Positions 1 through 14,300 of a DNA stretch of 64,000 nt are shown here, one piece after another (position 1 is the stretch's first letter; each line of letters starts with the position of its first letter). The notes under the pieces are model-generated. The model saw only the letters and a program-made list of their open reading frames with translations, made no database searches and was not told where the DNA came from. Made by a program: the position numbers and the translations under genes. Origin of the DNA: Acanthococcus lagerstroemiae (taxonomy: Eukaryota > Arthropoda > Insecta > Hemiptera > Eriococcidae); NCBI GenBank assembly GCA_031841125.1, contig JAJSSI010000060.1, forward strand, positions 10,477 to 74,476. The letters are read 5' to 3'.

Positions 1-2328
1 TGAAAAATTGAGTAAGAAACACTCATTAATTCGAAATTTTTGATTTTCTCAAATTTTGAGAATTTCTCCATACTATACATCATGCATTTTTTGGGGCGAA
101 AAAATTTTCGGAGAGTACGGCGTCGGGGCTGGTGCTAGTTAGTCAATTTTTCGAGACGAATTCGAATCCGTTGTCAAATTGAGCTAGAGTCATTTTTTGA
201 CCCAATTGATCAATTCTTCCAACTTTTTCAGGGGTATCTCGGGAACGGAGGGTCGCCGCCAAATTGCAACAGCGAATTCGAACTCAGCGTGAAAAATTGA
301 GTAAGAAACACTCATTAATTCGAAATTTATGATTTTCTCAAAATTTGAGAATTTCTCCATACTATACATCATGCATTTTTTGGGGTGAAAAAATTTTCGG
401 AGAGCTACGGCGTCGGGGCTGGTGCTAGTTAGTCAATTTTTCGAGACCAATTCGAATCCGTTGTCAAAATTGAGCTAGATTCATTTTTTGACCCAAGTTG
501 ATCAATTTTTCCAAATTTTTCGAGGGTATCTCGGGAACGGAGGGTCGCCGTCAAATTGCAACAGCGAATTCGAACTCAGCGTGAAAAATTGAGTAAGAAA
601 CACTCATGAATTCGAAATTTTTGATTTTCTCAAATTTTGAAAATTTCTCCATACTATACATCATGCATTTTTTATGGCGAAAAAATTTTCGGAGAGCTAC
701 GGCGTCGGGGCTGGTGCTAGTTAGTCAATTTTTCGAGACGAATTCGAATCCGTTGTCAAAATTGAGCTAGATTCATTTTTTGACCCAAGTTGATCAATTT
801 TTCCAAATTTTTCGAGGGTATCTCGGGAACGGAGGGTCGCCGTCAAATTGCAACAGCGAATTCGAACTCAGCGTGAAAAATTGAGTAAGAAACACTCATT
901 AATTCGAAATTTTTGATTTTCTCAAATTTTGAGAATTTCTCCATACTATACATCATGCATTTTTTGGGGCGAAAAAATTTTCGGAGAGCTACGGCGTCGG
1001 GGCTGGTGCTAGTTAGTCAATTTTTCGAGACGAATTCGAATCCGTTGTCAAAATTGAGCTAGATTCATTTTTTGACCCAAGTTGATCAATTTTCCAATTT
1101 TTCGAGGGTATCTCGGGAACGGAGGGTCGCCGTCAAATTGCAACAGCGAATTCGAACTCAGCGTGAAAAATTGAGTAAGAAACACTCATTAATTCGAAAT
1201 TTTTGATTTTCTCAAATTTTGAGAATTTCTCCATACTATACATCATGCATTTTTTGGGGCGAAAAAATTTTCGGAGAGCTACGGCGTCGGGGCTGGTGCT
1301 AGTTAGTCAATTTTTCGAGACGAATTCGAATCCGTTGTCAAAATTGAGCTAGATTCATTTTTTGACCCAAGTTGATCAATTTTTCCAATTTTTCGAGGGT
1401 ATCTCGGGAACGGAGGGTCGCCGCCAAATTGCAACAGCGAATTCGAACTCAGCGTGAAAAATTGAGTAAGAAACACTCATTAATTCGAAATTTTTGATTT
1501 TCTCAAATTTTGAGAATTTCTCCATACTATACATCATGCATTTTTTGGGGCGAAAAAATTTTCGGAGAGCTACGGCGTCGGGGCTGGTGCTAGTTAGTCA
1601 ATTTTTCGAGACGAATTCGAATCCGTTGTCAAAATTGAGCTAGATTCATTTTTTGACCCAAGTTGATCAATTTTTCCAAATTTTTCGAGGGTATCTCGGA
1701 ACGGAGGGTCGCCGTCAAATTGCAACAGCGAATTCGAACTCAGCGTGAAAAATTGAGTAAGAAACACTCATTAATTCGAAATTTTTGATTTTCTCAAATT
1801 TTGAGAATTTCTCCATACTATACATCATGCATTTTTTGGGGCGAAAAAATTTTCGGAGAGCTACGGCGTCGGGGTGGTGCTAGTTAGTCAATTTTTCGAG
1901 ACGAATTCGAGTCCGTTGTCAAAATTGAGCTAGATTCATTTTTTGACCCAAGTTGATCAATTTTTCCAAATTTTTCAGGGGTATCTCGGGAACGGAGGGT
2001 CGCCGTCAAATTGCAACAGCGAATTCGAACTCAGCGTGAAAAATTGAGTAAGAAACACTCATTAATTCGAAATTTTTGATTTTCTCAAATTTTGAGAATT
2101 TCTCCATACTATACATCATGCATTTTTTGGGGCGAAAAAATTTTCGGAGAGCTACGGCCTCGGGGCTGGTGCTAATTAATCAATTTTTCGAGACGAATTC
2201 GAATCCGTTGTCAAAATTGAGCTAGATTCATTTTTTGACCCAAGTTGATCAATTTTTCCAACTTTTTCAGGGGTATCTCGGGAACGGAGGGTCGCCGCCA
2301 AATTGCAACAGCGAATTCGAACTCAGCG
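1..2328. repeat. Left segment: eight units with several private variants
   Basis: The segment holds eight units of 289-292 bp. The first is class B-like ('cttccaactttttcagggg', 'gccgcc') with three single-base losses, including 'gagagtacgg' for 'gagagctacgg'. The second has changes I did not see elsewhere: 'gaaatttatg', 'caaaatttgag', 'ggggtgaaa' and 'gagaccaatt'. The third has 'tttatggcg' where others read 'ttttggggcg'. Units 4-8 are A or A/B recombinants, and unit 8 (2037-2328) is class B with 'ctaattaatc'. These private changes fall in the otherwise invariant part of the monomer. Confidence 0.85.
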
Positions 2329-5300
2329 TGAAAAATTGAGTAAGAAACACTCATTAATTCGAAATTTTTGATTTTCTCAAATTTTGAGAATTTCTCCATA
2401 CTATTATACATCATGCATTTTTTGGGGCGAAAAAATTTTCGGAGAGCTACGGCGTCGGGGCTGGTGCTAGTTAGTCAATTTTTCGAGACGAATTCGAATC
2501 CGTTGTCAAAATTGAGCTAGATTCATTTTTTGACCCAAGTTGATCAATTTTTCCAAATTTTTCGAGGGTATCTCGGGAACGGAGGGTCGCCGTCAAATTG
2601 CAACAGCGAATTCGAACTCAGCGTGAAAAATTGAGTAAGAAACACTCATTAATTCGAAATTTTTGATTTTCTCAAATTTTGAGAATTTCTCCATACTATA
2701 CATCATGCATTTTTTGGGGCGAAAAATTTTCGGAGAGCTACGGCGTCGGGGCTGGTGCTAGTTAGTCAATTTTTCGAGACGAATTCGAATCCGTTGTCAA
2801 AATTGAGCTAGATTCATTTTTTGACCCAAGTTGATCAATTTTTCCAAATTTTTCGAGGGTATCTCGGGAACGGAGGGTCGCCGTCAAATTGCAACAGCGA
2901 ATTCGAACTCAGCGTGAAAAATTGAGTAAGAAACACTCATAATTCGAAATTTTTGATTTTCTCAAATTTTGAGAATTTCTCCATACTATACATCATGCAT
3001 TTTTTGGGGCGAAAAAATTTTCGGAGAGCTACGGCGTCGGGGCTGGTGCTAGTTAGTCAATTTTTCGAGACGAATTCGAATCCGTTGTCAAAATTGAGCT
3101 AGATTCATTTTTTGACCCAAGTTGATCAATTTTTCCAAATTTTTCGAGGGTATCTCGGGAACGGAGGGTCGCCGTCAAATTGCAACAGCGAATTCGAACT
3201 CAGCGTGAAAAATTGAGTAAGAAACACTCATTAATTCGAAATTTTTGATTTTCTCAAATTTTGAGAATTTCTCCATACTATACATCATGCATTTTTTGGG
3301 GCGAAAAAATTTTCGGAGAGCTACGGCGTCGGGGCTGGTGCTAGTTAGTCAATTTTTCGAGACGAATTCGAATCCGTTGTCAAAATTGAGCTAGATTCAT
3401 TTTTTGACCCAAGTTGATCAATTTTTCCAACTTTTTCGAGGGTATCTCGGGAACGGAGGGTCGCCGTCAAATTGCAACAGCGAATTCGAACTCAGCGTGA
3501 AAAATTGAGTAAGAAACACTCATTAATTCGAAATTTTTGATTTTCTCAAATTTTGAGAATTTCTCCATACTATACATCATGCATTTTTTGGGGCGAAAAA
3601 ATTTTCGGAGAGCTACGGCGTCGGGGCTGGTGCTAGTTAGTCAATTTTTCGAGACGAATTCGAATCCGTTGTCAAAATTGAGCTAGATTCATTTTTTGAC
3701 CCAAGTTGATCAATTCTTCCAAATTTTTCGAGGGTATCTCGGGAACGGAGGGTCGCCGTCAAATTGCAACAGCGAATTCGAACTCAGCGTGAAAAATTGA
3801 GTAAGAAACACTCATTAATTCGAAATTTTTGATTTTCTCAAATTTTGAGAATTTCTCCATACTATACATCATGCATTTTTTGGGGCGAAAAAATTTTCGG
3901 AGAGCTACGGCGTCGGGGCTGGTGCTAGTTAGTCAATTTTTCGAGACGAATTCGAATCCGTTGTCAAAATTGAGCTAGATTCATTTTTTGACCCAAGTTG
4001 ATCAATTTTTCCAAATTTTTCGAGGGTATCTCGGGAACGGAGGGTCGCCGTCAAATTGCAACAGCGAATTCGAACTCAGCGTGAAAAATTGAGTAAGAAA
4101 CACTCATTAATTCGAAATTTTTGATTTTCTCAAATTTTGAGAATTTCTCCATACTATACATCATGCATTTTTTGGGGCGAAAAAATTTTCGGAGAGCTAC
4201 GGCGTCGGGGCTGGTGCTAGTTAGTCAATTTTTCGAGACGAATTCGAATCCGTTGTCAAAATTGAGCTAGAGTCATTTTTGACCCAAGTTGATCAATTTT
4301 TCCAACTTTTTCGAGGGTATCTCGGGAACGGAGGGTCGCCGTCAAATTGCAACAGCGAATTCGAACTCAGCGTGAAAAATTGAGTAAGAAACACTCATTA
4401 ATTCGAAATTTTTGATTTTCTCAAATTTTGAGAATTTCTCCATACTATACATCATGCATTTTTTGGGGCGAAAAAATTTTCGGAGAGCTACGGCGTCGGG
4501 GCTGGTGCTAGTTAGTCAATTTTTCGAGACGAATTCGAATCCGTTGTCAAAATTGAGCTAGATTCATTTTTTGACCCAAGTTGATCAATTTTTCCAATTT
4601 TTCGAGGGTATCTCGGGAACGGAGGGTCGCCGTCAAATTGCAACAGCGAATTCGAACTCAGCGTGAAAAATTGAGTAAGAAACACTCATTAATTCGAAAT
4701 TTTTGATTTTCTCAAATTTTGAGAATTTCTCCATACTATACATCATGCATTTTTTGGGGCGAAAAAATTTTCGGAGAGCTACGGCGTCGGGGCTGGTGCT
4801 AGTTAGTCAATTTTTCGAGACGAATTCGAATCCGTTGTCAAAATTGAGCTAGATTCATTTTTTGACCCAAGTTGATCAATTTTTCCAACTTTTTCAGGGT
4901 ATCTCGGGAACGGAGGGTCGCCGCCAAGTTGCAACAGCGAATTCGAACTCAGCGTGAAAAATTGAGTAAGAAACACTCATAATTCGAAATTTTTGATTTT
5001 CTCAAATTTTGAGAATTTCTCCATACTATACATCATGCATTTTTTGGGGCGAAAAAATTTTCGGAGAGCTACGGCGTCGGGGCTGGTGCTAGTTAGTCAA
5101 TTTTTCGAGACGAATTCGAATCCGTATTCAAAATAGAGCTAGAGTCATTTTTGCACCCAAATTGATCAATTCTTCCAACTTTTTCAGGGGTATCTCGGGA
5201 ACGGAGGGTCGCCGTCAAATTGCAACAGCGAATTCGAACTCAGCGTGAAAAATTGAGTAAGAAACACTCATTAATTCGAAATTTTTGATTTTCTCAAATT

Positions 5301-8300
5301 TTGAGAATTTCTCCATACTATACATCATGCATTTTTTGGGGCGAAAAAATTTTCGGAGAGCTACGGCGTCGGGGCTGGTGCTAGTTAGTCAATTTTTCGA
5401 GACGAATTCGAATCCGTTGTCAAAATTGAGCTAGATTCATTTTTGACCCAAATTGATCAATTTTTCCAACTTTTTCAGGGTATCTCGGGAACGGAGGGTC
5501 GCCGCCAAATTGCAACAGCGAATTCGAACTCAGCGTGAAAAATTGAGTAAGAAACACTCATGAATTCGAAATTTTTGATTTTCTCAAATTTTGAAAATTT
5601 CTCCATACTATACATCATGCATTTTTTGGGGCGAAAAAATTTTCGGAGAGCTACGGCCTCGGGCTGGTGCTAGTTAGTCAATTTTTCGAGACGAATTCGA
5701 ATCCGTTTCAAAATTGAGCTAGATTCATTTTTTGACCCAAATTGATCAATTCTTCCAACTTTTTCAGGGGTATCTCGGGAACGGAGGGTCGCCGCCAAGT
5801 TGCAACAACGAATTCGAACTCAGCGTGAAAAATTGAGTAAGAAACACTCATTAATTCGAAATTTTTGATTTTCTCAAATTTTGAGAATTTCTCCATACTA
5901 TACATCATGCATTTTTTGGGGCGAAAAAATTTTCGGAGAGCTACGGCGTCGGGGCTGGTGCTAGTTAGTCAATTTTTCGAGACGAATTCGAATCCGTTGT
6001 CAAAATTGAGCTAGATTCATTTTTTGACCCAAGTTGATCAATTTTTCCAAATTTTTCGAGGGTATCTCGGGAACGGAGGGTCGCCGTCAAATTGCAACAG
6101 CGAATTCGAACTCAGCGTGAAAAATTGAGTAAGAAACACTCATTAATTCGAAATTTTTGATTTTCTCAAATTTTGAGAATTTCTCCATACTATACATCAT
6201 GCATTTTTTGGGGCGAAAAAATTTTCGGAGAGCTACGGCGTCGGGGCTGGTGCTAGTTAGTCAATTTTTCGAGACGAATTCGAATCCGTTGTCAAAATTG
6301 AGCTAGATTCATTTTTTGACCCAAGTTGATCAATTTTTCCAACTTTTTCAGGGTATCTCGGAACGGAGGGTCGCCGCCAAATTGCAACAGCGAATTCGAA
6401 CTCAGCGTGAAAAATTGAGTAAGAAACACTCATTAATTCGAAATTTTTGATTTTCTCAAATTTTGAGAATTTCTCCATACTATACATCATGCATTTTTTG
6501 GGGCGAAAAAATTTTCGGAGAGCTACGGCGTCGGGGCTGGTGCTAGTTAGTCAATTTTTCGAGACGAATTCGAATCCGTTGTCAAAATTGAGCTAGATTC
6601 ATTTTTTGACCCAAGTTGATCAATTTTTCCAAATTTTTCGAGGGTATCTCGGGAACGGAGGGTCGCCGTCAAATTGCAACAGCGAATTCGAACTCAGCGT
6701 GAAAAATTGAGTAAGAAACACTCATTAATTCGAAATTTTTGATTTTCTCAAATTTTGAGAATTTCTCCATACTATACATCATGCATTTTTTGGGGCGAAA
6801 AAATTTTCGGAGAGCTACGGCGTCGGGGCTGGTGCTAGTTAGTCAATTTTTCGAGACGAATTCGAATCCGTTGTCAAAATTGAGCTAGATTCATTTTTTG
6901 ACCCAAGTTGATCAATTGTCCAAATTTTTCGAGGGTATCTCGGGAACGGAGGGTCGCCGTCAAATTGCAACAGCGAATTCGAACTCAGCGTGAAAAATTG
7001 AGTAAGAAACACTCATTAATTCGAAATTTTTGATTTTCTCAAATTTTGAGAATTTCTCCATACTATACATCATGCATTTTTTGGGGCGAAAAAATTTTCG
7101 GAGAGCTACGGCGTCGGGGCTGGTGCTAGTTAGTCAATTTTTCGAGACGAATTCGAATCCGTTGTCAAAATTGAGCTAGATTCATTTTTTGACCCAAGTT
7201 GATCAATTTTTCCAAATTTTTCGAGGGTATCTCGGGAACGGAGGGTCGCCGTCAAATTGCAACAGCGAATTCGAACTCAGCGTGAAAAATTGAGTAAGAA
7301 ACACTCATTAATTCGAAATTTTTGATTTTCTCAAATTTTGAGAATTTCTCCATACTATACATCATGCATTTTTTGGGGCGAAAAAATTTTCGGAGAGCTA
7401 CGGCGTCGGGGCTGGTGCTAGTTAGTCAATTTTTCGAGACGAATTCGAATCCGTTGTCAAAATTGAGCTAGATTCATTTTTTGACCCAAGTTGATCAATT
7501 CTTCCAACTTTTTCGAGGGTATCTCGGGAACGGAGGGTCGCCGCCAAATTGCAACAACGAATTCGAACTCAGCGTGAAAAATTGAGTAAGAAACACTCAT
7601 GAATTCGAAATTTTTGATTTTCTCAAATTTTGAGAATTTCTCCATACTATACATCATGCATTTTTTGGGGCGAAAAAATTTTCGGAGAGCTACGGCGTCG
7701 GGGCTGGTGCTAGTTAGTCAATTTTTCGAGACGAATTCGAATCCGTTTCAAAATTGAGCTAGAGTCATTTTTGCACCCAAATTGATCAATTCTTCCAACT
7801 TTTTCAGGGGTATCTCGGGAACGGAGGGTCGCCGTCAAATTGCAACAGCGAATTCGAACTCAGCGTGAAAAATTGAGTAAGAAACACTCATTAATTCGAA
7901 ATTTTTGATTTTCTCAAATTTTGAGAATTTCTCCATACTATACATCATGCATTTTTTGGGGCGAAAAAATTTTCGGAGAGCTACGGCGTCGGGGCTGGTG
8001 CTAATTAGTCAATTTTTCGAGACGAATTCGAATCCGTTGTCAAAATTGAGCTAGAGTCATTTTTTGACCCAAATTGATCAATTCTTCCAACTTTTTCGAG
8101 GGTATCTCGGGAACGGAGGGTCGCCGCCAAATTGCAACAGCGAATTCGAACTCAGCGTGAAAAATTGAGTAAGAAACACTCATTAATTCGAAATTTTTGA
8201 TTTTCTCAAATTTTGAGAATTTCTCCATACTATACATCATGCATTTTTTGGGGCGAAAAAATTTTCGGAGAGCTACGGCGTCGGGGCTGGTGCTAGTTAG

Positions 8301-11300
8301 TCAATTTTTCGAGACGAATTCGAATCCGTTGTCAAAATTGAGCTAGATTCATTTTTTGACCCAAGTTGATCAATTTTTCCAAATTTTTCGAGGGTATCTC
8401 GGGAACGGAGGGTCGCCGTCAAATTGCAACAGCGAATTCGAACTCAGCGTGAAAAATTGAGTAAGAAACACTCATTAATTCGAAATTTTTGATTTTCTCA
8501 AATTTTGAGAATTTCTCCATACTATACATCATGCATTTTTTGGGGCGAAAAAATTTTCGGAGAGCTACGGCGTCGGGGCTGGTGCTAGTTAGTCAATTTT
8601 TCGAGACGAATTCGAATCCGTTGTCAAAATTGAGCTAGATTCATTTTTTGACCCAAGTTGATCAATTTTTCCAAATTTTTCGAGGGTATCTCGGGAACGG
8701 AGGGTCGCCGTCAAATTGCAACAGCGAATTCGAACTCAGCGTGAAAAATTGAGTAAGAAACACTCATTAATTCGAAATTTTTGATTTTCTCAAATTTTGA
8801 GAATTTCTCCATACTATACATCATGCATTTTTTGGGGCGAAAAAATTTTCGGAGAGCTACGGCGTCGGGGCTGGTGCTAGTTAGTCAATTTTTCGAGACG
8901 AATTCGAATCCGTTGTCAAAATTGAGCTAGATTCATTTTTTGACCCAAGTTGATCAATTTTTCCAAATTTTTCGAGGGTATCTCGGGAACGGAGGGTCGC
9001 CGTCAAATTGCAACAGCGAATTCGAACTCAGCGTGAAAAATTGAGTAAGAAACACTCATTAATTCGAAATTTTTGATTTTCTCAAATTTTGAGAATTTCT
9101 CCATACTATACATCATGCATTTTTTGGGGCGAAAAAATTTTCGGAGAGCTACGGCGTCGGGGCTGGTGCTAGTTAGTCAATTTTTCGAGACGAATTCGAA
9201 TCCGTTGTCAAAATTGAGCTAGAGTCATTTTTTGACCCAAATTGATCAATTTTTCCAACTTTTTCGAGGGTATCTCGGGAACGGAGGGTCGCCGCAAAGT
9301 TGCAACAGCGAATTCGAACTCAGCGTGAAAAATTGAGTAAGAAACACTCATGAATTCGAAATTTTTGATTTTCTCAAATTTTGAAAATTTCTCCATACTA
9401 TACATCATGCATTTTTTGGGGCGAAAAAATTTTCGGAGAGCTACGGCGTCGGGGCTGGTGCTAGTTAGTCAATTTTTCGAGACGAATTCGAATCCGTATT
9501 CAAAATTGAGCTAGATTCATTTTTTGACCCAAGTTGATCAATTTTTCCAAATTTTTCGAGGGTATCTCGGGAACGGAGGGTCGCCGTCAAATTGCAACAG
9601 CGAATTCGAACTCAGCGTGAAAAATTGAGTAAGAAACACTCATTAATTCGAAATTTTTGATTTTCTCAAATTTTGAGAATTTCTCCATACTATACATCAT
9701 GCATTTTTTGGGGCGAAAAAATTTTCGGAGAGCTACGGCGTCGGGGCTGGTGCTAGTTAGTCAATTTTTCGAGACGAATTCGAATCCGTTGTCAAAATTG
9801 AGCTAGATTCATTTTTTGACCCAAGTTGATCAATTTTTCCAAATTTTTCGAGGGTATCTCGGGAACGGAGGGTCGCCGTCAAATTGCAACAGCGAATTCG
9901 AACTCAGCGTGAAAAATTGAGTAAGAAACACTCATTAATTCGAAATTTTTGATTTTCTCAAATTTTGAGAATTTCTCCATACTATACATCATGCATTTTT
10001 TGGGGCGAAAAAATTTTCGGAGAGCTACGGCTCGGGCTGGTGCTAGTTAGTCAATTTTTCGAGACGAATTCGAATCCGTATTCAAAATAGAGCTAGAGTC
10101 ATTTTTGCACCCAAATTGATCAATTCTTCCAACTTTTTCAGGGGTATCTCGGGAACGGAGGGTCGCCGTCAAATTGCAACAGCGAATTCGAACTCAGCGT
10201 GAAAAATTGAGTAAGAAACACTCATTAATTCGAAATTTTTGATTTTCTCAAATTTTGAGAATTTCTCCATACTATACATCATGCATTTTTTGGGGCGAAA
10301 AAATTTTCGGAGAGCTACGGCGTCGGGGCTGGTGCTAGTTAGTCAATTTTTCGAGACGAATTCGAATCCGTTGTCAAAATTGAGCTAGATTCATTTTTTG
10401 ACCCAAGTTGATCAATTTTTCCAAATTTTTCGAGGGTATCTCGGGAACGGAGGGTCGCCGTCAAATTGCAACAGCGAATTCGAACTCAGCGTGAAAAATT
10501 GAGTAAGAAACACTCATTAATTCGAAATTTTTGATTTTCTCAAATTTTGAGAATTTCTCCATACTATACATCATGCATTTTTTGGGGCGAAAAAATTTTC
10601 GGAGAGCTACGGCGTCGGGGCTGGTGCTAGTTAGTCAATTTTTCGAGACGAATTCGAATCCGTTGTCAAAATTGAGCTAGATTCATTTTTTGACCCAAGT
10701 TGATCAATTTTCCAACTTTTTCAGGGTATCTCGGGAACGGAGGGTCGCCGCCAAATTGCAACAACGAATTCGAACTCAGCGTGAAAAATTGAGTAAGAAA
10801 CACTCATTAATTCGAAATTTTTGATTTTCTCAAATTTTGAGAATTTCTCCATACTATACATCATGCATTTTTTGGGGCGAAAAAATTTTCGGAGAGCTAC
10901 GGCGTCGGGGCTGGTGCTAGTTAGTCAATTTTTCGAGACGAATTCGAATCCGTTGTCAAAATTGAGCTAGATTCATTTTTTGACCCAAATTGATCAATTT
11001 TCCAACTTTTTCAGGGTATCTCGGGAACGGAGGGTCGCCGTCAAATTGCAACAGCGAATTCGAACTCAGCGTGAAAAATTGAGTAAGAAACACTCATTAA
11101 TTCGAAATTTTTGATTTTCTCAAATTTTGAGAATTTCTCCATACTATACATCATGCATTTTTTGGGGCGAAAAAATTTTCGGAGAGCTACGGCCTCGGGG
11201 CTGGTGCTAGTTAGTCAATTTTTCGAGACGAATTCGAATCCGTTTCAAAATTGAGCTAGAGTCATTTTTGACCCAAGTTGATCAATTCTTCCAACTTTTT

Positions 11301-14300
11301 CAGGGTATCTCGGGAACGGAGGGTCGCCGCCAAGTTGCAACAACGAATTCGAACTCAGCGTGAAAAATTGAGTAAGAAACACTCATTAATTCGAAATTTT
11401 TGATTTTCTCAAATTTTGAGAATTTCTCCATACTATACATCATGCATTTTTTGGGGCGAAAAAATTTTCGGAGAGCTACGGCGTCGGGGCTGGTGCTAGT
11501 TAGTCAATTTTTCGAGACGAATTCGAATCCGTTGTCAAAATTGAGCTAGAGTCATTTTTTGACCCAAATTGATCAATTCTTCCAACTTTTTCAGGGGTAT
11601 CTCGGGAACGGAGGGTCGCCGCCAAATTGCAACAGCGAATTCGAACTCAGCGTGAAAAATTGAGTAAGAAACACTCATTAATTCGAAATTTTTGATTTTC
11701 TCAAATTTTGAGAATTTCTCCATACTATACATCATGCATTTTTTGGGGCGAAAAAATTTTCGGAGAGCTACGGCGTCGGGGCTGGTGCTAGTTAGTCAAT
11801 TTTTCGAGACGAATTCGAATCCGTTGTCAAAATTGAGCTAGATTCATTTTTTGACCCAAGTTGATCAATTTTTCCAAATTTTTCGAGGGTATCTCGGGAA
11901 CGGAGGGTCGCCGTCAAATTGCAACAGCGAATTCGAACTCAGCGTGAAAAATTGAGTAAGAAACACTCATTAATTCGAAATTTTTGATTTTCTCAAATTT
12001 TGAGAATTTCTCCATACTATACATCATGCATTTTTTGGGGCGAAAAAATTTTCGGAGAGCTACGGCGTCGGGGCTGGTGCTAGTTAGTCAATTTTTCGAG
12101 ACGAATTCGAATCCGTTGTCAAAATTGAGCTAGATTCATTTTTTGACCCAAGTTGATCAATTCTTCCAAATTTTTCGAGGGTATCTCGGGAACGGAGGGT
12201 CGCCGCCAAGTTGCAACAACGAATTCGAACTCAGCGTGAAAAATTGAGTAAGAAACACTCATTAATTCGAAATTTTTGATTTTCTCAAATTTTGAGAATT
12301 TCTCCATACTATACATCATGCATTTTTTGGGGCGAAAAAATTTTCGGAGAGCTACGGCGTCGGGGCTGGTGCTAGTTAGTCAATTTTTCGAGACGAATTC
12401 GAATCCGTTGTCAAAATTGAGCTAGATTCATTTTTTGACCCAAGTTGATCAATTTTTCCAAATTTTTCGAGGGTATCTCGGGAACGGAGGGTCGCCGTCA
12501 AATTGCAACAGCGAATTCGAACTCAGCGTGAAAAATTGAGTAAGAAACACTCATTAATTCGAAATTTTTGATTTTCTCAAATTTTGAGAATTTCTCCATA
12601 CTATACATCATGCATTTTTTGGGGCGAAAAAATTTTCGGAGAGCTACGGCGTCGGGGCTGGTGCTAGTTAGTCAATTTTTCGAGACGAATTCGAATCCGT
12701 TGTCAAAATTGAGCTAGATTCATTTTTTGACCCAAGTTGATCAATTTTTCCAATTTTTCAGGGGTATCTCGGGAACGGAGGGTCGCCGCCAAATTGCAAC
12801 AGCGAATTCGAACTCAGCGTGAAAAATTGAGTAAGAAACACTCATGAATTCGAAATTTTTGATTTTCTCAAATTTTGAGAATTTCTCCATACTATACATC
12901 ATGCATTTTTTGGGGCGAAAAAATTTTCGGAGAGCTACGGCGTCGGGGCTGGTGCTAGTTAGTCAATTTTTCGAGACGAATTCGAATCCGTTGTCAAAAT
13001 TGAGCTAGATTCATTTTTTGACCCAAGTTGATCAATTCTTCCAACTTTTTCAGGGTATCTCGGGAACGGAGGGTCGCCGCCAAATTGCAACAGCGAATTC
13101 GAACTCAGCGTGAAAAATTGAGTAAGAAACACTCATGAATTCGAAATTTTTGATTTTCTCAAATTTTGAGAATTTCTCCATACTATACATCATGCATTTT
13201 TTGGGGCGAAAAAATTTTCGGAGAGCTACGGCGTCGGGGCTGGTGCTAGTTAGTCAATTTTTCGAGACGAATTCGAATCCGTTGTCAAAATTGAGCTAGA
13301 TTCATTTTTTGACCCAAGTTGATCAATTCTTCCAACTTTTTCAGGGGTATCTCGGGAACGGAGGGTCGCCGTCAAATTGCAACAGCGAATTCGAACTCAG
13401 CGTGAAAAATTGAGTAAGAAACACTCATTAATTCGAAATTTTTGATTTTCTCAAATTTTGAGAATTTCTCCATACTATACATCATGCATTTTTTGGGGCG
13501 AAAAAATTTTCGGAGAGCTACGGCTCGGGGCTGGTGCTAGTTAGTCAATTTTTCGAGACGAATTCGAATCCGTTTCAAAATTGAGCTAGAGTCATTTTTT
13601 GACCCAAATTGATCAATTCTTCAACTTTTTCAGGGTATCTCGGAACGGAGGGTCGCCGCAAATTGCAACAGCGAATTCGAACTCAGCGTGAAAAATTGAG
13701 TAAGAAACACTCATGAATTCGAAATTTTTGATTTTCTCAAATTTTGAGAATTTCTCCATACTATACATCATGCATTTTTTGGGGCGAAAAAATTTTCGGA
13801 GAGCTACGGCGTCGGGGCTGGTGCTAGTTAGTCAATTTTTCGAGACGAATTCGAATCCGTTGTCAAAATTGAGCTAGATTCATTTTTTGACCCAAATTGA
13901 TCAATTTTTCCAACTTTTTCAGGGGTATCTCGGGAACGGAGGGTCGCCGCCAAGTTGCAACAGCGAATTCGAACTCAGCGTGAAAAATTGAGTAAGAAAC
14001 ACTCATTAATTCGAAATTTTTGATTTTCTCAAATTTTGAGAATTTCTCCATACTATACATCATGCATTTTTTGGGGCGAAAAAATTTTCGGAGAGCTACG
14101 GCGTCGGGGCTGGTGCTAGTTAGTCAATTTTTCGAGACGAATTCGAATCCGTTGTCAAAATTGAGCTAGATTCATTTTTTGACCCAAGTTGATCAATTCT
14201 TCCAACTTTTTCAGGGGTATCTCGGGAACGGAGGGTCGCCGCCAAGTTGCAACAACGAATTCGAACTCAGCGTGAAAAATTGAGTAAGAAACACTCATTA